64,000 bases of DNA from Mesorhizobium loti (GTDB lineage: Bacteria; Pseudomonadota; Alphaproteobacteria; Rhizobiales; Rhizobiaceae): positions 434,001 to 498,000 of the forward strand of contig NZ_CP033334.1 in the NCBI RefSeq assembly GCF_013170705.1, in the 5' to 3' direction. Of the stretch, positions 27,489 to 38,400 are shown in pieces. The position numbers were made by a program, and so were the translations under genes. The notes under the pieces are model-generated. The model worked only from the letters and a program-made list of their open reading frames with translations. It searched no databases and was not told the DNA's origin. The stretch's first letter is position 1; every line of letters starts with the position of its first letter.

Positions 27489-30044
27489 ATGCCGGGGCAA
27501 AACCCGCACGGAGCGGGATCGGCCGTTTCCGGCGGCCATGACGATTCGGGGACCTTAGGCTCGGCCATCCCGGGCCGACGCCTTTCATGGCGTGCCCGCG
27601 CGGGACTGTTGCTGGCCGGTTCAGCACTGGCCTGGCCGTTGGCCGGTGCCGTGGCGCATGCCGAGACCGCCGCCGTGGCGACCGCCGGCCTGTCGATCAG
27701 CACGGTCGAAGTCATGCAGCTCGCGGTGTTCGTCGGCGTGACGGGCGCGGCGCTGCTGTCGGCCATCGTTCTCATCCGGGAGCGGGCCCGCACCTCGGCG
27801 GAGAATGTCGAACTGAGAAGCCGCGTCGCCGACGTCAACGCTGCATTGCGCCGGTCGGAAGCGTTGCTCAATCTGCGCGACCAGCGCGTCGTCGTCTGGG
27901 CGTCGGAGAACAAGAAACCCGAACTCGTCGGCACATTGCCGGTCGAAAGCGGCGCCCCGGAAGAGCGGGCGGCTTTCCTCGCCTTCGGCCGCTGGCTGAT
28001 GCCGCGCTCGGCGGCGGCACTGGAACATGCGATCGCGGGCTTGCGCGAAAAGGCGAGGCCTTTCGACCTGGTCATCGAATCGCAGGCCGGCGCACCGCTC
28101 GAAGTGCACGGCCGCAAGAGTGCCGCGCATATATTGGTGCGGTTCGTCTCGCTTTCCGAGACGCAGCGCAGCCAGGCCCGGCTGAAGATCGAGAACCAGC
28201 GGCTGGCCGCCGACCATGACACCATGATCGGCCTGCTCGAGGCGCTGAAGATGCCGGCATGGCTGCGTGACGAGCACGGACGCCTGAAATGGGTCAACCG
28301 GGCCTATGCCGACGCGGTCGAAGCCGAAAGCGCGGAAGCCGCCGTCCGCGACGCCAAGGAGTTTCTTGGCGGCCAGGCGCGCGAGGCGATTGCCACCCAA
28401 CACAAATCGCATCCGGTCTTCGAGCAGTCGCTTTCCACCGTGATCGAAGGCGACCGCCGCGTGTTCGCGGTGACCGACGTCGCCGGCGGCGACGGTTCGG
28501 CCGGCCTTGCCTGCGACACCAGCGCGATCGAGACCATCCGCGGCGAATATGAGCGGACGGTCCGCAGCCACGCCGACACACTCGACCAGCTCAACACCGC
28601 GGTCGCCATCTTCGACACCGACGAGAAGCTGCGCTTCTTCAACCAGGCGTTCCAGAAGCTGTGGGGGCTTGACAGCGGCTTCCTGCACAGCGCTCCAGAC
28701 AATGCGCTTTTGCTCGACCGGCTGCGCAGCGAAGGCAAGATCGCCGAACAACCCGAATGGCGCCGCTGGAAGGAAGGCCTGCTCGGCGCCTACCGCGCGG
28801 TCGAATCGCAGGAGCATTGGTGGCATCTGCCGGACGGCAAGACCATTCGCGTCGTTGCCAACCCGCAGCCCAAGGGCGGCGTCACCTGGGTGTTCGAGAA
28901 CCTGACCGAGAAGATGGACCTGGAAAGCCGCTACCGGACCGCGGTGCGGGTCCAGGGCGAAACGCTCGACAATCTCGCCGAGGGCGTGGCGGTGTTCGGC
29001 CCCGATGGCCGGCTGCGGCTGTCGAACCCGGCCTTTGCCACGCTGTGGGGGCTGAGCGCAGACGCCGCCAAGCCCAACGTGCACGTGTCGACGATCCGTG
29101 ATCTTTGCGACCGGCAGGCGGTCGACAGTCCCTGGCCTGGCTTCGTCGCCGCCATCACCGGCTTCGACGATGAGCGCCGCGACCGTCATGGCCAGAGCGA
29201 GCTCCACAACGGCACCGTGCTGCGTTACGCCGTGATTCCACTGCCCAACGGGCAAGTGATGATGACATTCGTCGACGTCACCGACAGCGTGCGTGTCGAA
29301 CGCGCGCTGAAGGACAAGAACGAGGCGCTGGAAAAGTCAGATCAGCTCAAGAACGACTTCGTCCAGCACGTGTCCTACGAGCTGCGCTCGCCGCTGACCA
29401 ACATCATCGGCTTCACCGAACTGCTTTCACTGCCCACGACCGGGCCGCTGAACCAAAAGCAGCGCGAATATGTCGAGCATGTCAGCTCGTCCTCCTCGGT
29501 CCTGCTGACCATCGTCAACGACATACTGGACCTCGCGACCGTCGACGCCGGCATCATGCAGCTCGACATTTCAGAGGTTCATGTCGACCGCACGATCGCG
29601 GCGGCGGCGGAACTGGTTGCCGACCGGCTGCAGGAGCATTCGATCCGACTCGAGGTCGATGCCACCGCCGCGCCGAAGACGTTCCACGGCGATGAAACCC
29701 GCATCCGCCAGATCCTCTACAATCTGCTCAGCAATGCCGCCAATTACGCGCCGGAAGCCAGCAGCATCCGGCTGGCCTGCCGCCAGTTGGCGGACGGGGT
29801 GGAATTCTCGGTTCATGACGACGGCCCCGGCATGCCGCCGGATGTGCTGGATTCGGTGTTCCGCCGCTTCGAACCGCGTACCAACGGCGGCCGCAGGCGC
29901 GGCGCCGGCCTCGGCCTGTCGATCGTCAAGAGCTTCGTTGAACTGCATGGCGGCGGCGTTCGCATCGAAACCGGCAAGGACAAGGGCACGACCGTCATCT
30001 GCACCTTCCCCGACATGCCCGGCATCCGCGCCGCGGCCGAGTAG
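27489..30044 (+). CDS. divL: DivL-type atypical kinase (tyrosine at the phospho-acceptor position)
   Basis: An 851-residue membrane protein. Two hydrophobic segments are at about 38-58 and 75-97; several PAS-like domains occupy about 115-595; a HisKA-type helix and HATPase domain ('NLLSNAANYAP', 'DDGPGMPP', 'GAGLGLSIVKSF') complete it. The acceptor motif reads 'HVSYELRSPL', with Tyr630 where histidine kinases have His. That substitution is the hallmark of DivL, which in Caulobacter and S. meliloti works through CckA in CtrA control rather than as an ordinary kinase. ATG 27489 follows GGAGAGGA; a TTG 30 nt upstream is less likely. It lies 8 nt before tsaE. Confidence 0.88.
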   Translation: MPGQNPHGAGSAVSGGHDDSGTLGSAIPGRRLSWRARAGLLLAGSALAWPLAGAVAHAETAAVATAGLSISTVEVMQLAVFVGVTGAALLSAIVLIRERARTSAENVELRSRVADVNAALRRSEALLNLRDQRVVVWASENKKPELVGTLPVESGAPEERAAFLAFGRWLMPRSAAALEHAIAGLREKARPFDLVIESQAGAPLEVHGRKSAAHILVRFVSLSETQRSQARLKIENQRLAADHDTMIGLLEALKMPAWLRDEHGRLKWVNRAYADAVEAESAEAAVRDAKEFLGGQAREAIATQHKSHPVFEQSLSTVIEGDRRVFAVTDVAGGDGSAGLACDTSAIETIRGEYERTVRSHADTLDQLNTAVAIFDTDEKLRFFNQAFQKLWGLDSGFLHSAPDNALLLDRLRSEGKIAEQPEWRRWKEGLLGAYRAVESQEHWWHLPDGKTIRVVANPQPKGGVTWVFENLTEKMDLESRYRTAVRVQGETLDNLAEGVAVFGPDGRLRLSNPAFATLWGLSADAAKPNVHVSTIRDLCDRQAVDSPWPGFVAAITGFDDERRDRHGQSELHNGTVLRYAVIPLPNGQVMMTFVDVTDSVRVERALKDKNEALEKSDQLKNDFVQHVSYELRSPLTNIIGFTELLSLPTTGPLNQKQREYVEHVSSSSSVLLTIVNDILDLATVDAGIMQLDISEVHVDRTIAAAAELVADRLQEHSIRLEVDATAAPKTFHGDETRIRQILYNLLSNAANYAPEASSIRLACRQLADGVEFSVHDDGPGMPPDVLDSVFRRFEPRTNGGRRRGAGLGLSIVKSFVELHGGGVRIETGKDKGTTVICTFPDMPGIRAAAE

Positions 30045-30052
30045 CGCGCTCG

Positions 30053-31564
30053 ATGACGGGGCTTGTGCTGGAGCGTTTGCTTCCTGACGAGACACAGACC
30101 GCGCGGCTGGGCGAGGATCTGGCGCTGGCGCTGCGTGCCGGCGATGTGCTGGCGCTCAAAGGCGATCTTGGCGCCGGCAAGTCGACACTGGCGCGGGCGC
30201 TGATCCGGACGCTTGCGGACAATGCCGGGCTCGACGTGCCAAGCCCGACCTTCACTTTGGTGCAGAGCTACGACACGCGCATTCCGGTGCATCATTTCGA
30301 CCTCTACCGCCTGTCGTCGTCGAGCGAGCTCGACGAACTCGGCTTCGATGAAGCGCTGGCGCAAGGGGCAGCCCTGGTCGAATGGCCCGAACGGGCGGAG
30401 GGCTATCTGCCGAAGACAGCCCTGTCGATCGAACTCGTCCAGCATGGCGAAGGGCGGCTGGCGCGGTTGTCCGGGCAAGGGGCGGCCTTCGACCGGGCGG
30501 CGCGGTCCCTGGCCATGCGCGATTTTCTCGACGGCGCCGGTTGGGGGACAGCGCGGCGCCGCCATTTCGTCGGCGATGCCTCGGCCCGTTCCTATGAGAT
30601 CGTGACGCATGCTGGCCAAGAACCGCGCGTGCTGATGAACTCGCCGCGGCTGGTGCTCGGCCCGCCGGTGCGCGACGGCAAGCCCTATGCCGTGATCGCG
30701 CACACCGCCCGGTCGGTCTCCGCCTTCGTCGCCATCGACCGCGCCTTGAAGGCCGGCGGCGTCAGCGTTCCGCAAATCCATGCCGAGGACCAGGACCAGG
30801 GGTTTCTGCTGCTCGAACATCTCGGTTCGGAAGGGTTTCTCGGCAAGGACGGCGAGCCGGTGGCCGAGCGTTATGCGGCGGCCGCCGAACTGCTGGCCAT
30901 GATGCATGGCAGGACCTGGCCGCGGCGCCTGCAAGCCGGACCGGGCAGCTTCCACGAGGTGCCCCCTTTCGACCGCGATGCGATGATGATCGAAGCCGAT
31001 CTTCTGGTCGACTGGTATGTGCCGGCGATATCGGGTGCCCCGGCCAGCGAAGATTTGCGCACGGGCTACGCCAGGCAGTGGAACGCGCTTTTCGATCGGC
31101 TCCAGGGAAGCGAATACACGCTGATGCTGCGCGACTTCCATTCGCCCAATATCATCTGGCGCGGCGACCGCTCCGGGCATGACCGGCTGGGCATCGTGGA
31201 CTTCCAGGACGCGCTTATCGGCCCGTCGGCCTATGACGTCGCCTCGCTCGCCATGGATGCCCGTGTCACCCTGTCGCCCGGAATCGAAAAGCGGACACTG
31301 GATGCCTATGCTGCGGCGCGACATGCAGCGGGCGCTTTCAACGAAGCGAGCTTCCTGGAGGCCTATGCAATCATGGCCGCGCAGCGCAATTCGAAGATCC
31401 TCGGCATTTTCGTGCGCCTCGAAAAACGCGACGGCAAACCCTATTATCTCAGACACCTGCCGCGCATCCGTGACTATCTGCGCCGGGCGCTGTCTCATCC
31501 GGCGCTCGCCAGCTTGAAGGATTTCTACGACACGCACGGGCTGCTTGAGGAACGAACGCTGTGA
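30053..31564 (+). CDS. tsaE-amgK: TsaE (tRNA t6A synthesis ATPase) fused to an AmgK-like sugar kinase
   Basis: A 503-residue two-domain protein. Residues 1-150 are TsaE: P-loop 'GDLGAGKS' at 37-44, 'SPTFTLVQSY', and 'HFDLYRL'; TsaE works with TsaB/TsaD in t6A37 formation on tRNA. Residues about 165-503 are an aminoglycoside-phosphotransferase-fold kinase with 'MLRDFHSPNI' (Brenner-type motif) and 'GIVDFQDA', matching AmgK, which phosphorylates MurNAc/GlcNAc at the anomeric position. The next gene is MurU-like, supporting AmgK function in peptidoglycan recycling. It overlaps that gene by 4 nt. Confidence 0.88.
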   Translation: MTGLVLERLLPDETQTARLGEDLALALRAGDVLALKGDLGAGKSTLARALIRTLADNAGLDVPSPTFTLVQSYDTRIPVHHFDLYRLSSSSELDELGFDEALAQGAALVEWPERAEGYLPKTALSIELVQHGEGRLARLSGQGAAFDRAARSLAMRDFLDGAGWGTARRRHFVGDASARSYEIVTHAGQEPRVLMNSPRLVLGPPVRDGKPYAVIAHTARSVSAFVAIDRALKAGGVSVPQIHAEDQDQGFLLLEHLGSEGFLGKDGEPVAERYAAAAELLAMMHGRTWPRRLQAGPGSFHEVPPFDRDAMMIEADLLVDWYVPAISGAPASEDLRTGYARQWNALFDRLQGSEYTLMLRDFHSPNIIWRGDRSGHDRLGIVDFQDALIGPSAYDVASLAMDARVTLSPGIEKRTLDAYAAARHAAGAFNEASFLEAYAIMAAQRNSKILGIFVRLEKRDGKPYYLRHLPRIRDYLRRALSHPALASLKDFYDTHGLLEERTL

Positions 31565-32286
31565 CAAGACCGGATACCGCAATCGTACTCGCCGCCGGGC
31601 TTGGCAAGCGCATGCGGCCGATCACCGACGCCATCCCCAAGCCGCTGGTCAGGGTCGCCGGCAAGACCTTGCTCGACTGGGGCCTCGACAGCCTCGCCGC
31701 CGCCGGCGTCGCCAAGGCCGTCGTCAACGTCCACTATCTTCCCGAGCAGATCGTTGCCCATGTCGCGGCGCGCCATGAGCCCCGCATCATCATTTCCGAC
31801 GAGAGCGACCGGCTGCTCGACTCGGCAGGCGGCATCGTCAAGGCGCTGCAGGAACTGGGCGACCAACCCTTCTACATCCTCAACGCCGACACGTTCTGGA
31901 TCGACCACGGCCCGCTCAATCTCGGCCGCCTCGCCCTTGCATGGGACGGCGCGAAAATGGATATTCTGCTGATGCTGGCGGATCTCCATCAAGCGACCGG
32001 ACACTGCGGCTCAACCGACTTCCTGGTGGCGCCGGATGGCACCCTGCGGCGTTCAAAAGGGGATCCGGCGGGCCTGATCTATGCCGGCGCGGCGATCGTC
32101 CATCCGCGCCTGTTCGCGGCCGCATCCGCCGAACCGCACTCGCTCAACGCCTATTTCGACAAAGCCATCGCCACTGGTCGCCTGTTCGGCATGCCGATGC
32201 ACGGCCACTGGATCACTGTCGGCACGCCCGATGCCATTCCGCTCGCTGAAGCGGCAGTCGCCGGCGCGCTGACCGAGTCGCAATGA
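31561..32286 (+). CDS. murU: Sugar-1-phosphate nucleotidyltransferase, MurU-like
   Basis: A 241-residue nucleotidyltransferase with the signature 'LAAGLGKRMRPIT' near the N-terminus and 'PKPLVRVAGKTLLDW'; 'LNADTFW' supplies the metal-binding aspartate. It begins at GTG overlapping tsaE-amgK. With AmgK it would convert MurNAc-1-P to UDP-MurNAc, by-passing de novo synthesis. A general mannose-1-phosphate guanylyltransferase activity is the alternative, but context favours MurU. Its stop overlaps addB (ATGA). Confidence 0.82.
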   Translation: MTRPDTAIVLAAGLGKRMRPITDAIPKPLVRVAGKTLLDWGLDSLAAAGVAKAVVNVHYLPEQIVAHVAARHEPRIIISDESDRLLDSAGGIVKALQELGDQPFYILNADTFWIDHGPLNLGRLALAWDGAKMDILLMLADLHQATGHCGSTDFLVAPDGTLRRSKGDPAGLIYAGAAIVHPRLFAAASAEPHSLNAYFDKAIATGRLFGMPMHGHWITVGTPDAIPLAEAAVAGALTESQ

Positions 32287-35200
32287 GCGGCCCGGGCCGC
32301 GTTTTCTCTATCCCCCCCGGAGCGCCGTTTCTGCCGACGCTAGCCGAGGCGCTGCTTGCCGGTCGACTGGTTCCCGGATTTCGCTTCGACGGCGATCCGC
32401 TCGCTCTGGCCGATGTCACCATCTATGTGCCGACGCGTCGTGCCGCGCGCGCCTTGCGCGGTGTCTTCGTCGACAGTCTCGCGGCGCGCGGCGGCGGCGG
32501 TTCAGCGATCCTGCCGGTCATCCGCCCGCTCGGCGAGTTCGACGAGGACGAAGCGGCATTCGATGCCGAGCCATCGGCGGCGATCGATCTCGCGCCGCCG
32601 ATCTCGGCGACCGAACGCCTGTTGCTGCTGACGCCGCTGGTACGCGCCTGGAAACGCCGGCTGCCGGAGCATGTGGCGAAGCTTTTCGCGGAAGAGATCG
32701 TCATCCCCGCCTCCACCGCGGACGCGATCTGGCTGGCGCGCGATCTCGCGGCGCTGATGGACGAGATCGAGACGGAAGGTACCGACTGGGCAAAGCTTGA
32801 AGGCCTGGTAACCGGCAACCTCGCCGGCTGGTGGCAGGTAACGCTCGAATTCCTCGGCATCGTCACCGATGCCTGGCCGAAATTCCTCAGCGAGAGCGAC
32901 CGCTCCAACCCGGCCGCGCATCGCAGCGCGCTGATCCGCTCCGAGGCGGCGCGGCTGCGGCGCAATCCGCCGTCCGGACCGGTCATCGCCGCCGGCTCCA
33001 CCGGCTCGATACCGGCCACGGCGGAGCTGCTTGCCGCGATCGCCCGCCTGCCCGGCGGCGCCATCGTGCTGCCCGGGCTCGACCGTACGCTGGACGAAGC
33101 GTCCTTCCAGGCGCTGATCGCTCCCGGAGCGCGGCCCGCGGTGCTTGGCCACCCGCAATATGGCCTCGCCAGGCTGATCGGCAAGATCGGCGTGCCGCGC
33201 TCGGATGTCGAGGAAGTCAGCGCGGCCGAACCGCAACTCGCGCTTCGGGCCGCGCTTGTCGGCGAAGCGCTGCGGCCTGCCGAGACCACCGAATTATGGG
33301 CCGAAACGCGCAATGGATTTTCGGCTCCCGATATTGCAGGCGCCTTCGCCGGCGTGACCCTGCTTGAAGCAGCCAGCGAACGCGACGAAGCCGTCGCCAT
33401 CGCTGTCGCCCTGAAGCAGTCGGTGGAGGAGCCGGGCCAAAGAGCTGCCTTGGTCACCGGCGACCGCGCGCTGGCGCGGCGAGTCTCGGTCGAACTCAAG
33501 CGCTTCGGCGTTGTCGCCGACGATTCCGGCGGCACGCCGCTCGCCAACACGCCCGCGGCCAGCCTGCTTCGGTTGATGCTCGAAGCGGTGTTCCGGCCTG
33601 GCGATCCGATTGGCCTGCTGTCGTTGCTCAAGCATCCTCTGCTCGGCCTCGGTCTCGAACGCGCCGATGTGCGCCATGCGGCGGAACTGGTCGAACTGGT
33701 GGCGCTGCGCGGTGGCACCGGCCGCCCCGACATCGCATCGCTGCCGGAACTGTTCGAAACCCGCCTCATTGGGCTCGGTGATGACAGCCGGCCGCCCTTC
33801 TGGTTCTCCCGGCTGACCGTGCGCGCCATCGAAGGCGCGCGGAATTTGCTCGAAGGTCTGAAGCAAGCTCTGGCACCACTGATGGCCTTTCGCGGCCAGG
33901 CGGATGCAGATCTTGCCGCCTTGGTCAAAGCCAGCGTTGTGGTCCTGGAAAACCTCGGCCGCGCCGCGGATGGCGGCCTAGCCGGCCTCTATGCCGGTGA
34001 CGCCGGCGAAAAGCTTGCCGAACTGCTGCGCGGGCTGGTCGCAGCTTCGGCCCCGCTGTCGTTCGCGGCGAGCGAATGGCCCGATGTGATGGACGCGCTG
34101 ATCGCGCCCGAAACGGTCAAGCCGGCGCAAGGCACCGACCGGAACATCGCCATCTGGGGCGCGCTGGAAGCGCGGCTGCAGGACGTCGACACGCTGGTCA
34201 TTGGCGGGCTCAACGAAGGCGTCTGGCCGCGCAAGCCTGAGAGCGACCGCTTCATGTCGCGGCTGATGAAGACCGGCATCGATCTCGAACCGCCGGAACG
34301 GCGCATCGGCCTTGCCGCGCATGATTTCCAGATGGCCATGGGCGCGAAGAAGGTTTTGCTTGCCCGCTCGGCGCGTTCGGGCGACGCACCCGCCGTGCCA
34401 TCGCGCTGGCTGCAGCGGCTGCTCACATTCATCGGCAACGAGCAGGCGGCAACCCTGCGCGGGCGCGGCGACGAGCTGCTCGCCTGGGCCCGTGCGCTCG
34501 ATACCGGACCAAAGCAGGATTTCGCGCCCCGCCCGCAGCCAAAGCCGCCCCTATCAGTGCGCCCGACGCATTTCTCGGTCACCGAGATCGAGACCTTGCG
34601 CCGGGATCCCTACGCCGTCTACGCAAGACGGATCCTCGGCCTGATGCCCCTCGATCCCGTGATCCGCGACCCCGGCGCGGCCGAGCGCGGCACGCTGTTC
34701 CATGCCATCCTGCATCTGTTCTCGTCCGAGGTGGCCGATCCGCGCGCGCCCGAGGCGCTTGCCGGCCTCATTGCCGCCGGCCGCGCCTGCTTTGCCGAGG
34801 CTGTCCTTCCGGCCGATGTCGAGGCGGTGTGGTGGCCGCGCTTCGAGAAGCTCGCCGCCAACATCATCGAATGGGAGCGCACACGCGCGGATGCGGTGGT
34901 CCAACGGCATGCGGAGGAGAGGGCGGGAAAGACCGTCGTCGGCCAGTCCAGCGTGACGCTGTCCGGCTACGCCGACCGCGTCGACCTGCTGGCCGGCGGA
35001 ATGGCCGATATTCTGGACTACAAGACAGGCTCCTCGCCCTCCAAGGCGCAGGCGCACACGCTGCTGGCGCCGCAACTGGCGCTGGAGGGCGCTCTGCTGA
35101 GGCGCGGCGCCTTCAAGGATCTGGGCGCGCGTGAACCGTCGCAACTGGCCTTCATCAGGCTGAAGCCGAATGGCGAGGTGTTCGAGGAGTCCATCCTCGA

Positions 35201-35417
35201 ACACAACCGCCAGCCTCGAACCGCGGCCGATCTTGCCGAAGAGGCCTGGGCACGGCTGGAAAAGCTGCTGGTCCACTACGCAGATCCGCAAACCGGATAT
35301 CTGTCGCGCGCGCTGCCGTTTCGCGAAGGCGAGACCGACGGCGACTACGACCACCTTGCCCGCGTGCTCGAATGGTCGGCCGGCGGCGATGCCGGCGACG
35401 AGGGAGGGGAGGCATGA
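32283..35417 (+). CDS. addB: Double-strand break repair protein AddB (alphaproteobacterial type)
   Basis: A 1044-residue partner of AddA in the RecBCD-like helicase-nuclease that resects DNA ends for RecA. The C-terminal PDDEXK nuclease region shows 'AERGTLFHAIL', 'GYADRVDLL' and 'ILDYKTG'. The N-terminal part is an inactivated helicase-like fold, without a clear Walker A, as is usual for alphaproteobacterial AddB. It overlaps murU upstream and addA downstream by 4 nt each. Confidence 0.93.
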   Translation: MSGPGRVFSIPPGAPFLPTLAEALLAGRLVPGFRFDGDPLALADVTIYVPTRRAARALRGVFVDSLAARGGGGSAILPVIRPLGEFDEDEAAFDAEPSAAIDLAPPISATERLLLLTPLVRAWKRRLPEHVAKLFAEEIVIPASTADAIWLARDLAALMDEIETEGTDWAKLEGLVTGNLAGWWQVTLEFLGIVTDAWPKFLSESDRSNPAAHRSALIRSEAARLRRNPPSGPVIAAGSTGSIPATAELLAAIARLPGGAIVLPGLDRTLDEASFQALIAPGARPAVLGHPQYGLARLIGKIGVPRSDVEEVSAAEPQLALRAALVGEALRPAETTELWAETRNGFSAPDIAGAFAGVTLLEAASERDEAVAIAVALKQSVEEPGQRAALVTGDRALARRVSVELKRFGVVADDSGGTPLANTPAASLLRLMLEAVFRPGDPIGLLSLLKHPLLGLGLERADVRHAAELVELVALRGGTGRPDIASLPELFETRLIGLGDDSRPPFWFSRLTVRAIEGARNLLEGLKQALAPLMAFRGQADADLAALVKASVVVLENLGRAADGGLAGLYAGDAGEKLAELLRGLVAASAPLSFAASEWPDVMDALIAPETVKPAQGTDRNIAIWGALEARLQDVDTLVIGGLNEGVWPRKPESDRFMSRLMKTGIDLEPPERRIGLAAHDFQMAMGAKKVLLARSARSGDAPAVPSRWLQRLLTFIGNEQAATLRGRGDELLAWARALDTGPKQDFAPRPQPKPPLSVRPTHFSVTEIETLRRDPYAVYARRILGLMPLDPVIRDPGAAERGTLFHAILHLFSSEVADPRAPEALAGLIAAGRACFAEAVLPADVEAVWWPRFEKLAANIIEWERTRADAVVQRHAEERAGKTVVGQSSVTLSGYADRVDLLAGGMADILDYKTGSSPSKAQAHTLLAPQLALEGALLRRGAFKDLGAREPSQLAFIRLKPNGEVFEESILEHNRQPRTAADLAEEAWARLEKLLVHYADPQTGYLSRALPFREGETDGDYDHLARVLEWSAGGDAGDEGGEA

Positions 35418-38400
35418 AGAAGGCCTATCCCATCCCGAGCGACACCGCGACCAGCCAGGCCCGCGCCGCCGATCCCATGAATTCCGCCTGGGTGTCTGCC
35501 AATGCCGGCTCAGGCAAGACCCATGTGCTGGCCCAGCGCGTCATCCGGTTGCTGCTCAACGGCACCGACCCGTCGAAGATCCTGTGCCTGACCTATACGC
35601 GCGCCGCCGCCGCCAACATGTCGAACCGGGTCTTTTCCACGCTGTCGGACTGGACCGTGCTCGGTGATGCCGAGCTGGCCGTGAAGATCGAAGCCCTGGA
35701 AGGGCGCCGGCCGGATCGCGACACCATGCGCCGGGCGCGGCGCCTGTTCGCCGAGGCACTGGAAACGCCGGGCGGGCTGAAGATCCAGACCATCCACGCT
35801 TTCTGCGAGTCCGTCCTCCACCAGTTCCCGCTGGAAGCCAACATTCCCGCCCATTTCGAGATGCTCGACAGCCAGATGGAGGCGTCGCTTTTCGCCGCTG
35901 CGCGCCGCGAAATGATTTCAGCCGCCGGCGACGCGGATTTGACCGAGGCCTTCGCCACTGTGCTGGAGCGCGGCGGTGAAGCCGGCCTCGATGCGTTGCT
36001 CGGCGAGATCGTGCGCAAGCGCGATGGCTTGCGCGAGTTCCTTGATGCGGTCGGGCGTGACGGTTTCCAACCTTTGTTCGACGAATTCCATTTCCGCCCC
36101 GGCCAGACCGCCGAGGGCCTGGCCGCATCGCTGTGGCCATTGCCGGGCTTCGTGCCGGACTATTTCGCCGGCTTTGCCCAGGCCGCCGAATCCACAGACG
36201 CCAGGTCGGTGCTGAACAACATCCTGCCCTATGCGCGTCAGGCCTTCGCAGAGAGCGATCCCACTCGCCGCCTGCAATTGCTCGCCAGAGCATTCCTCAA
36301 GGCCGATGGCGATCCCTATGATCCGGCAAAGGCCTTCAAGAAGGCTCTGACCGACCGCCTGCCGGATCTGGGCGAACGCTACCTCTCGGCGGCGAACGCC
36401 ATCATCGAAACCGTCGACCGCCTGGCGCTGTTCCGGATGCTGGAAGGCACTCGTGCGGCGCTGACCATCGCCGACTGGCTGATCGCCCGCTACGAGGTAC
36501 TGAAGCGCAGTCGCGGCTTTCTCGACTTCAACGATCTGATCACCCGCACGGTCAACCTCCTGGCACGGCCCGATGCCGGCCCATGGGTGCAATACAAGCT
36601 CGACCAAGGCATCGATCACATCCTGCTCGATGAAGCGCAGGACACCAGCCCGGATCAATGGGAGGTGGTGAAGCGGCTGGCGGAGGAATTTTTTGCCGGT
36701 CTCGGCGCGCGCGACAGGGTCCACCGCACGGTCTTTGCCGTCGGCGACGAAAAGCAGTCGATCTATTCCTTCCAGGGCGCTGCGCCCGACTCCTTCGCCG
36801 ACAGCCGGCTGTTGTTCGCCGGCAGGGTGCGCGATGCCGAGGCGTCGTTCGCCGACCTCAAGCTGACCTGGTCGTTCCGCTCGACCGACGATGTGCTCGC
36901 CGCCGTCGACCGCGTCTTTGCCGATCCTGTCGTGCGGCGCGGCATCAGCCACGATCCCGATCCGCTGAGCCACAAGGCGATCCGCACCGATGCGCCAGGC
37001 TATGTCGAGGTCTGGCCGTCGCTCGGCACTGAAGCCGTCGACGAGCCCGACGACTGGACGCAGGCGATCGACCATGCCCATGCACCGGCGGTGCGCGTCG
37101 CCGAGAATGTGGCGGCCACCATTGCCGGCTGGATCGGCAAGGGCGAAATCATCGAGGGCCGCGGCAAGCGGCTTCGGCCCGGCGACGTGCTGGTTCTGGT
37201 GCGCAAGCGCGACAGCTTCGTCCATGCACTGACCCGCGCCTTGAAACGCCGCGACATTCCAGTTGCCGGCGCCGACCGGCTGAGCCTGCCCGGCCATATC
37301 GCGGTCAAGGACCTGATCGCGGTCGGCCATCTGCTGATCCAGCCGCAGGACGATCTGTCGCTCGCCGCCGTGCTGCGCAGCCCGATCTTCGACTTGCCGG
37401 AGGAGACGCTGTTCACACTCGCCGCGCAGAGGGCGCCCGGCCTGTCGCTGGCCGCGTCACTGCGCCAGCATGCCGGAGAAAACGAGCGCCTGGCGAAGAT
37501 TGTCGCGCAACTTGACCTCTGGGCTGACGAGGCCGCCTTCAAGCCGGTGTTCGAATTCTATGCCAGCCTGCTGGCCCGTGACCACGTGCGTAAAAGGATG
37601 ATCGCGCGGCTCGGACCGGAGGCCGGCGATATTCTCGACGAATTCCTGAGTTTCTGCCTTGCCGAGGAGCGGACCGGCCTGCCCGGGCTGGAGGCCTTCC
37701 TGTCGACGCTGGAGAATGCCGGTCCCGAGATCAAGCGCGAGATGGACCAGACCCGTGACGAGGTCCGCGTCATGACCGTGCACGCGGCCAAGGGCTTGGA
37801 GGCGCCGGTCGTTTTTCTGGTCGATGGCGGCTCCGCCCCGTTCAGCGACCAGCATCTGCCGCGCCTGATGCCTTTCATGGGCTCGGGCACATACTGGGAC
37901 GGCAAGGGCTATCTCTGGCGCTCGGCAAGCGATGTCGCCAACGGCTTCTCCAGGGCCGCGGCGGTGCGGGCACGGGAACTCGCCGACGACGAATACCGCC
38001 GCTTGCTCTATGTCGGCATGACCCGTGCCGAGGACCGGCTGATCGTCTGCGGTTACCATGGCAAGCGGGCGCCGAATGCCGGCACCTGGCATTCGATCGT
38101 GAGCCGCGCCTTGATCGGTGCGCCCGAGAGCGAACAGCGTCCGCATCCCGCCGGGGGCGACCCTGTGCATCGTTTCCGCGTGACCAACCTGCCGCCCGTC
38201 GCGGCGGGCGCCAGTGAACAGGCGCGGCAGGCCAGTGCTTTTGACCCGTTGCCGGCGACCCTGTTCCGGCCCTTGCCACCCTTCGAGGACCTGCCGCGGC
38301 CGCTGTCGCCATCCGGCGCCTCGGCGCTGATCGACGAAGGCAAGGAAGCGGTGATCGACAGGGCTTCGCCAGTGCTGGACGCCGATGCCGAGCCCGGCTT

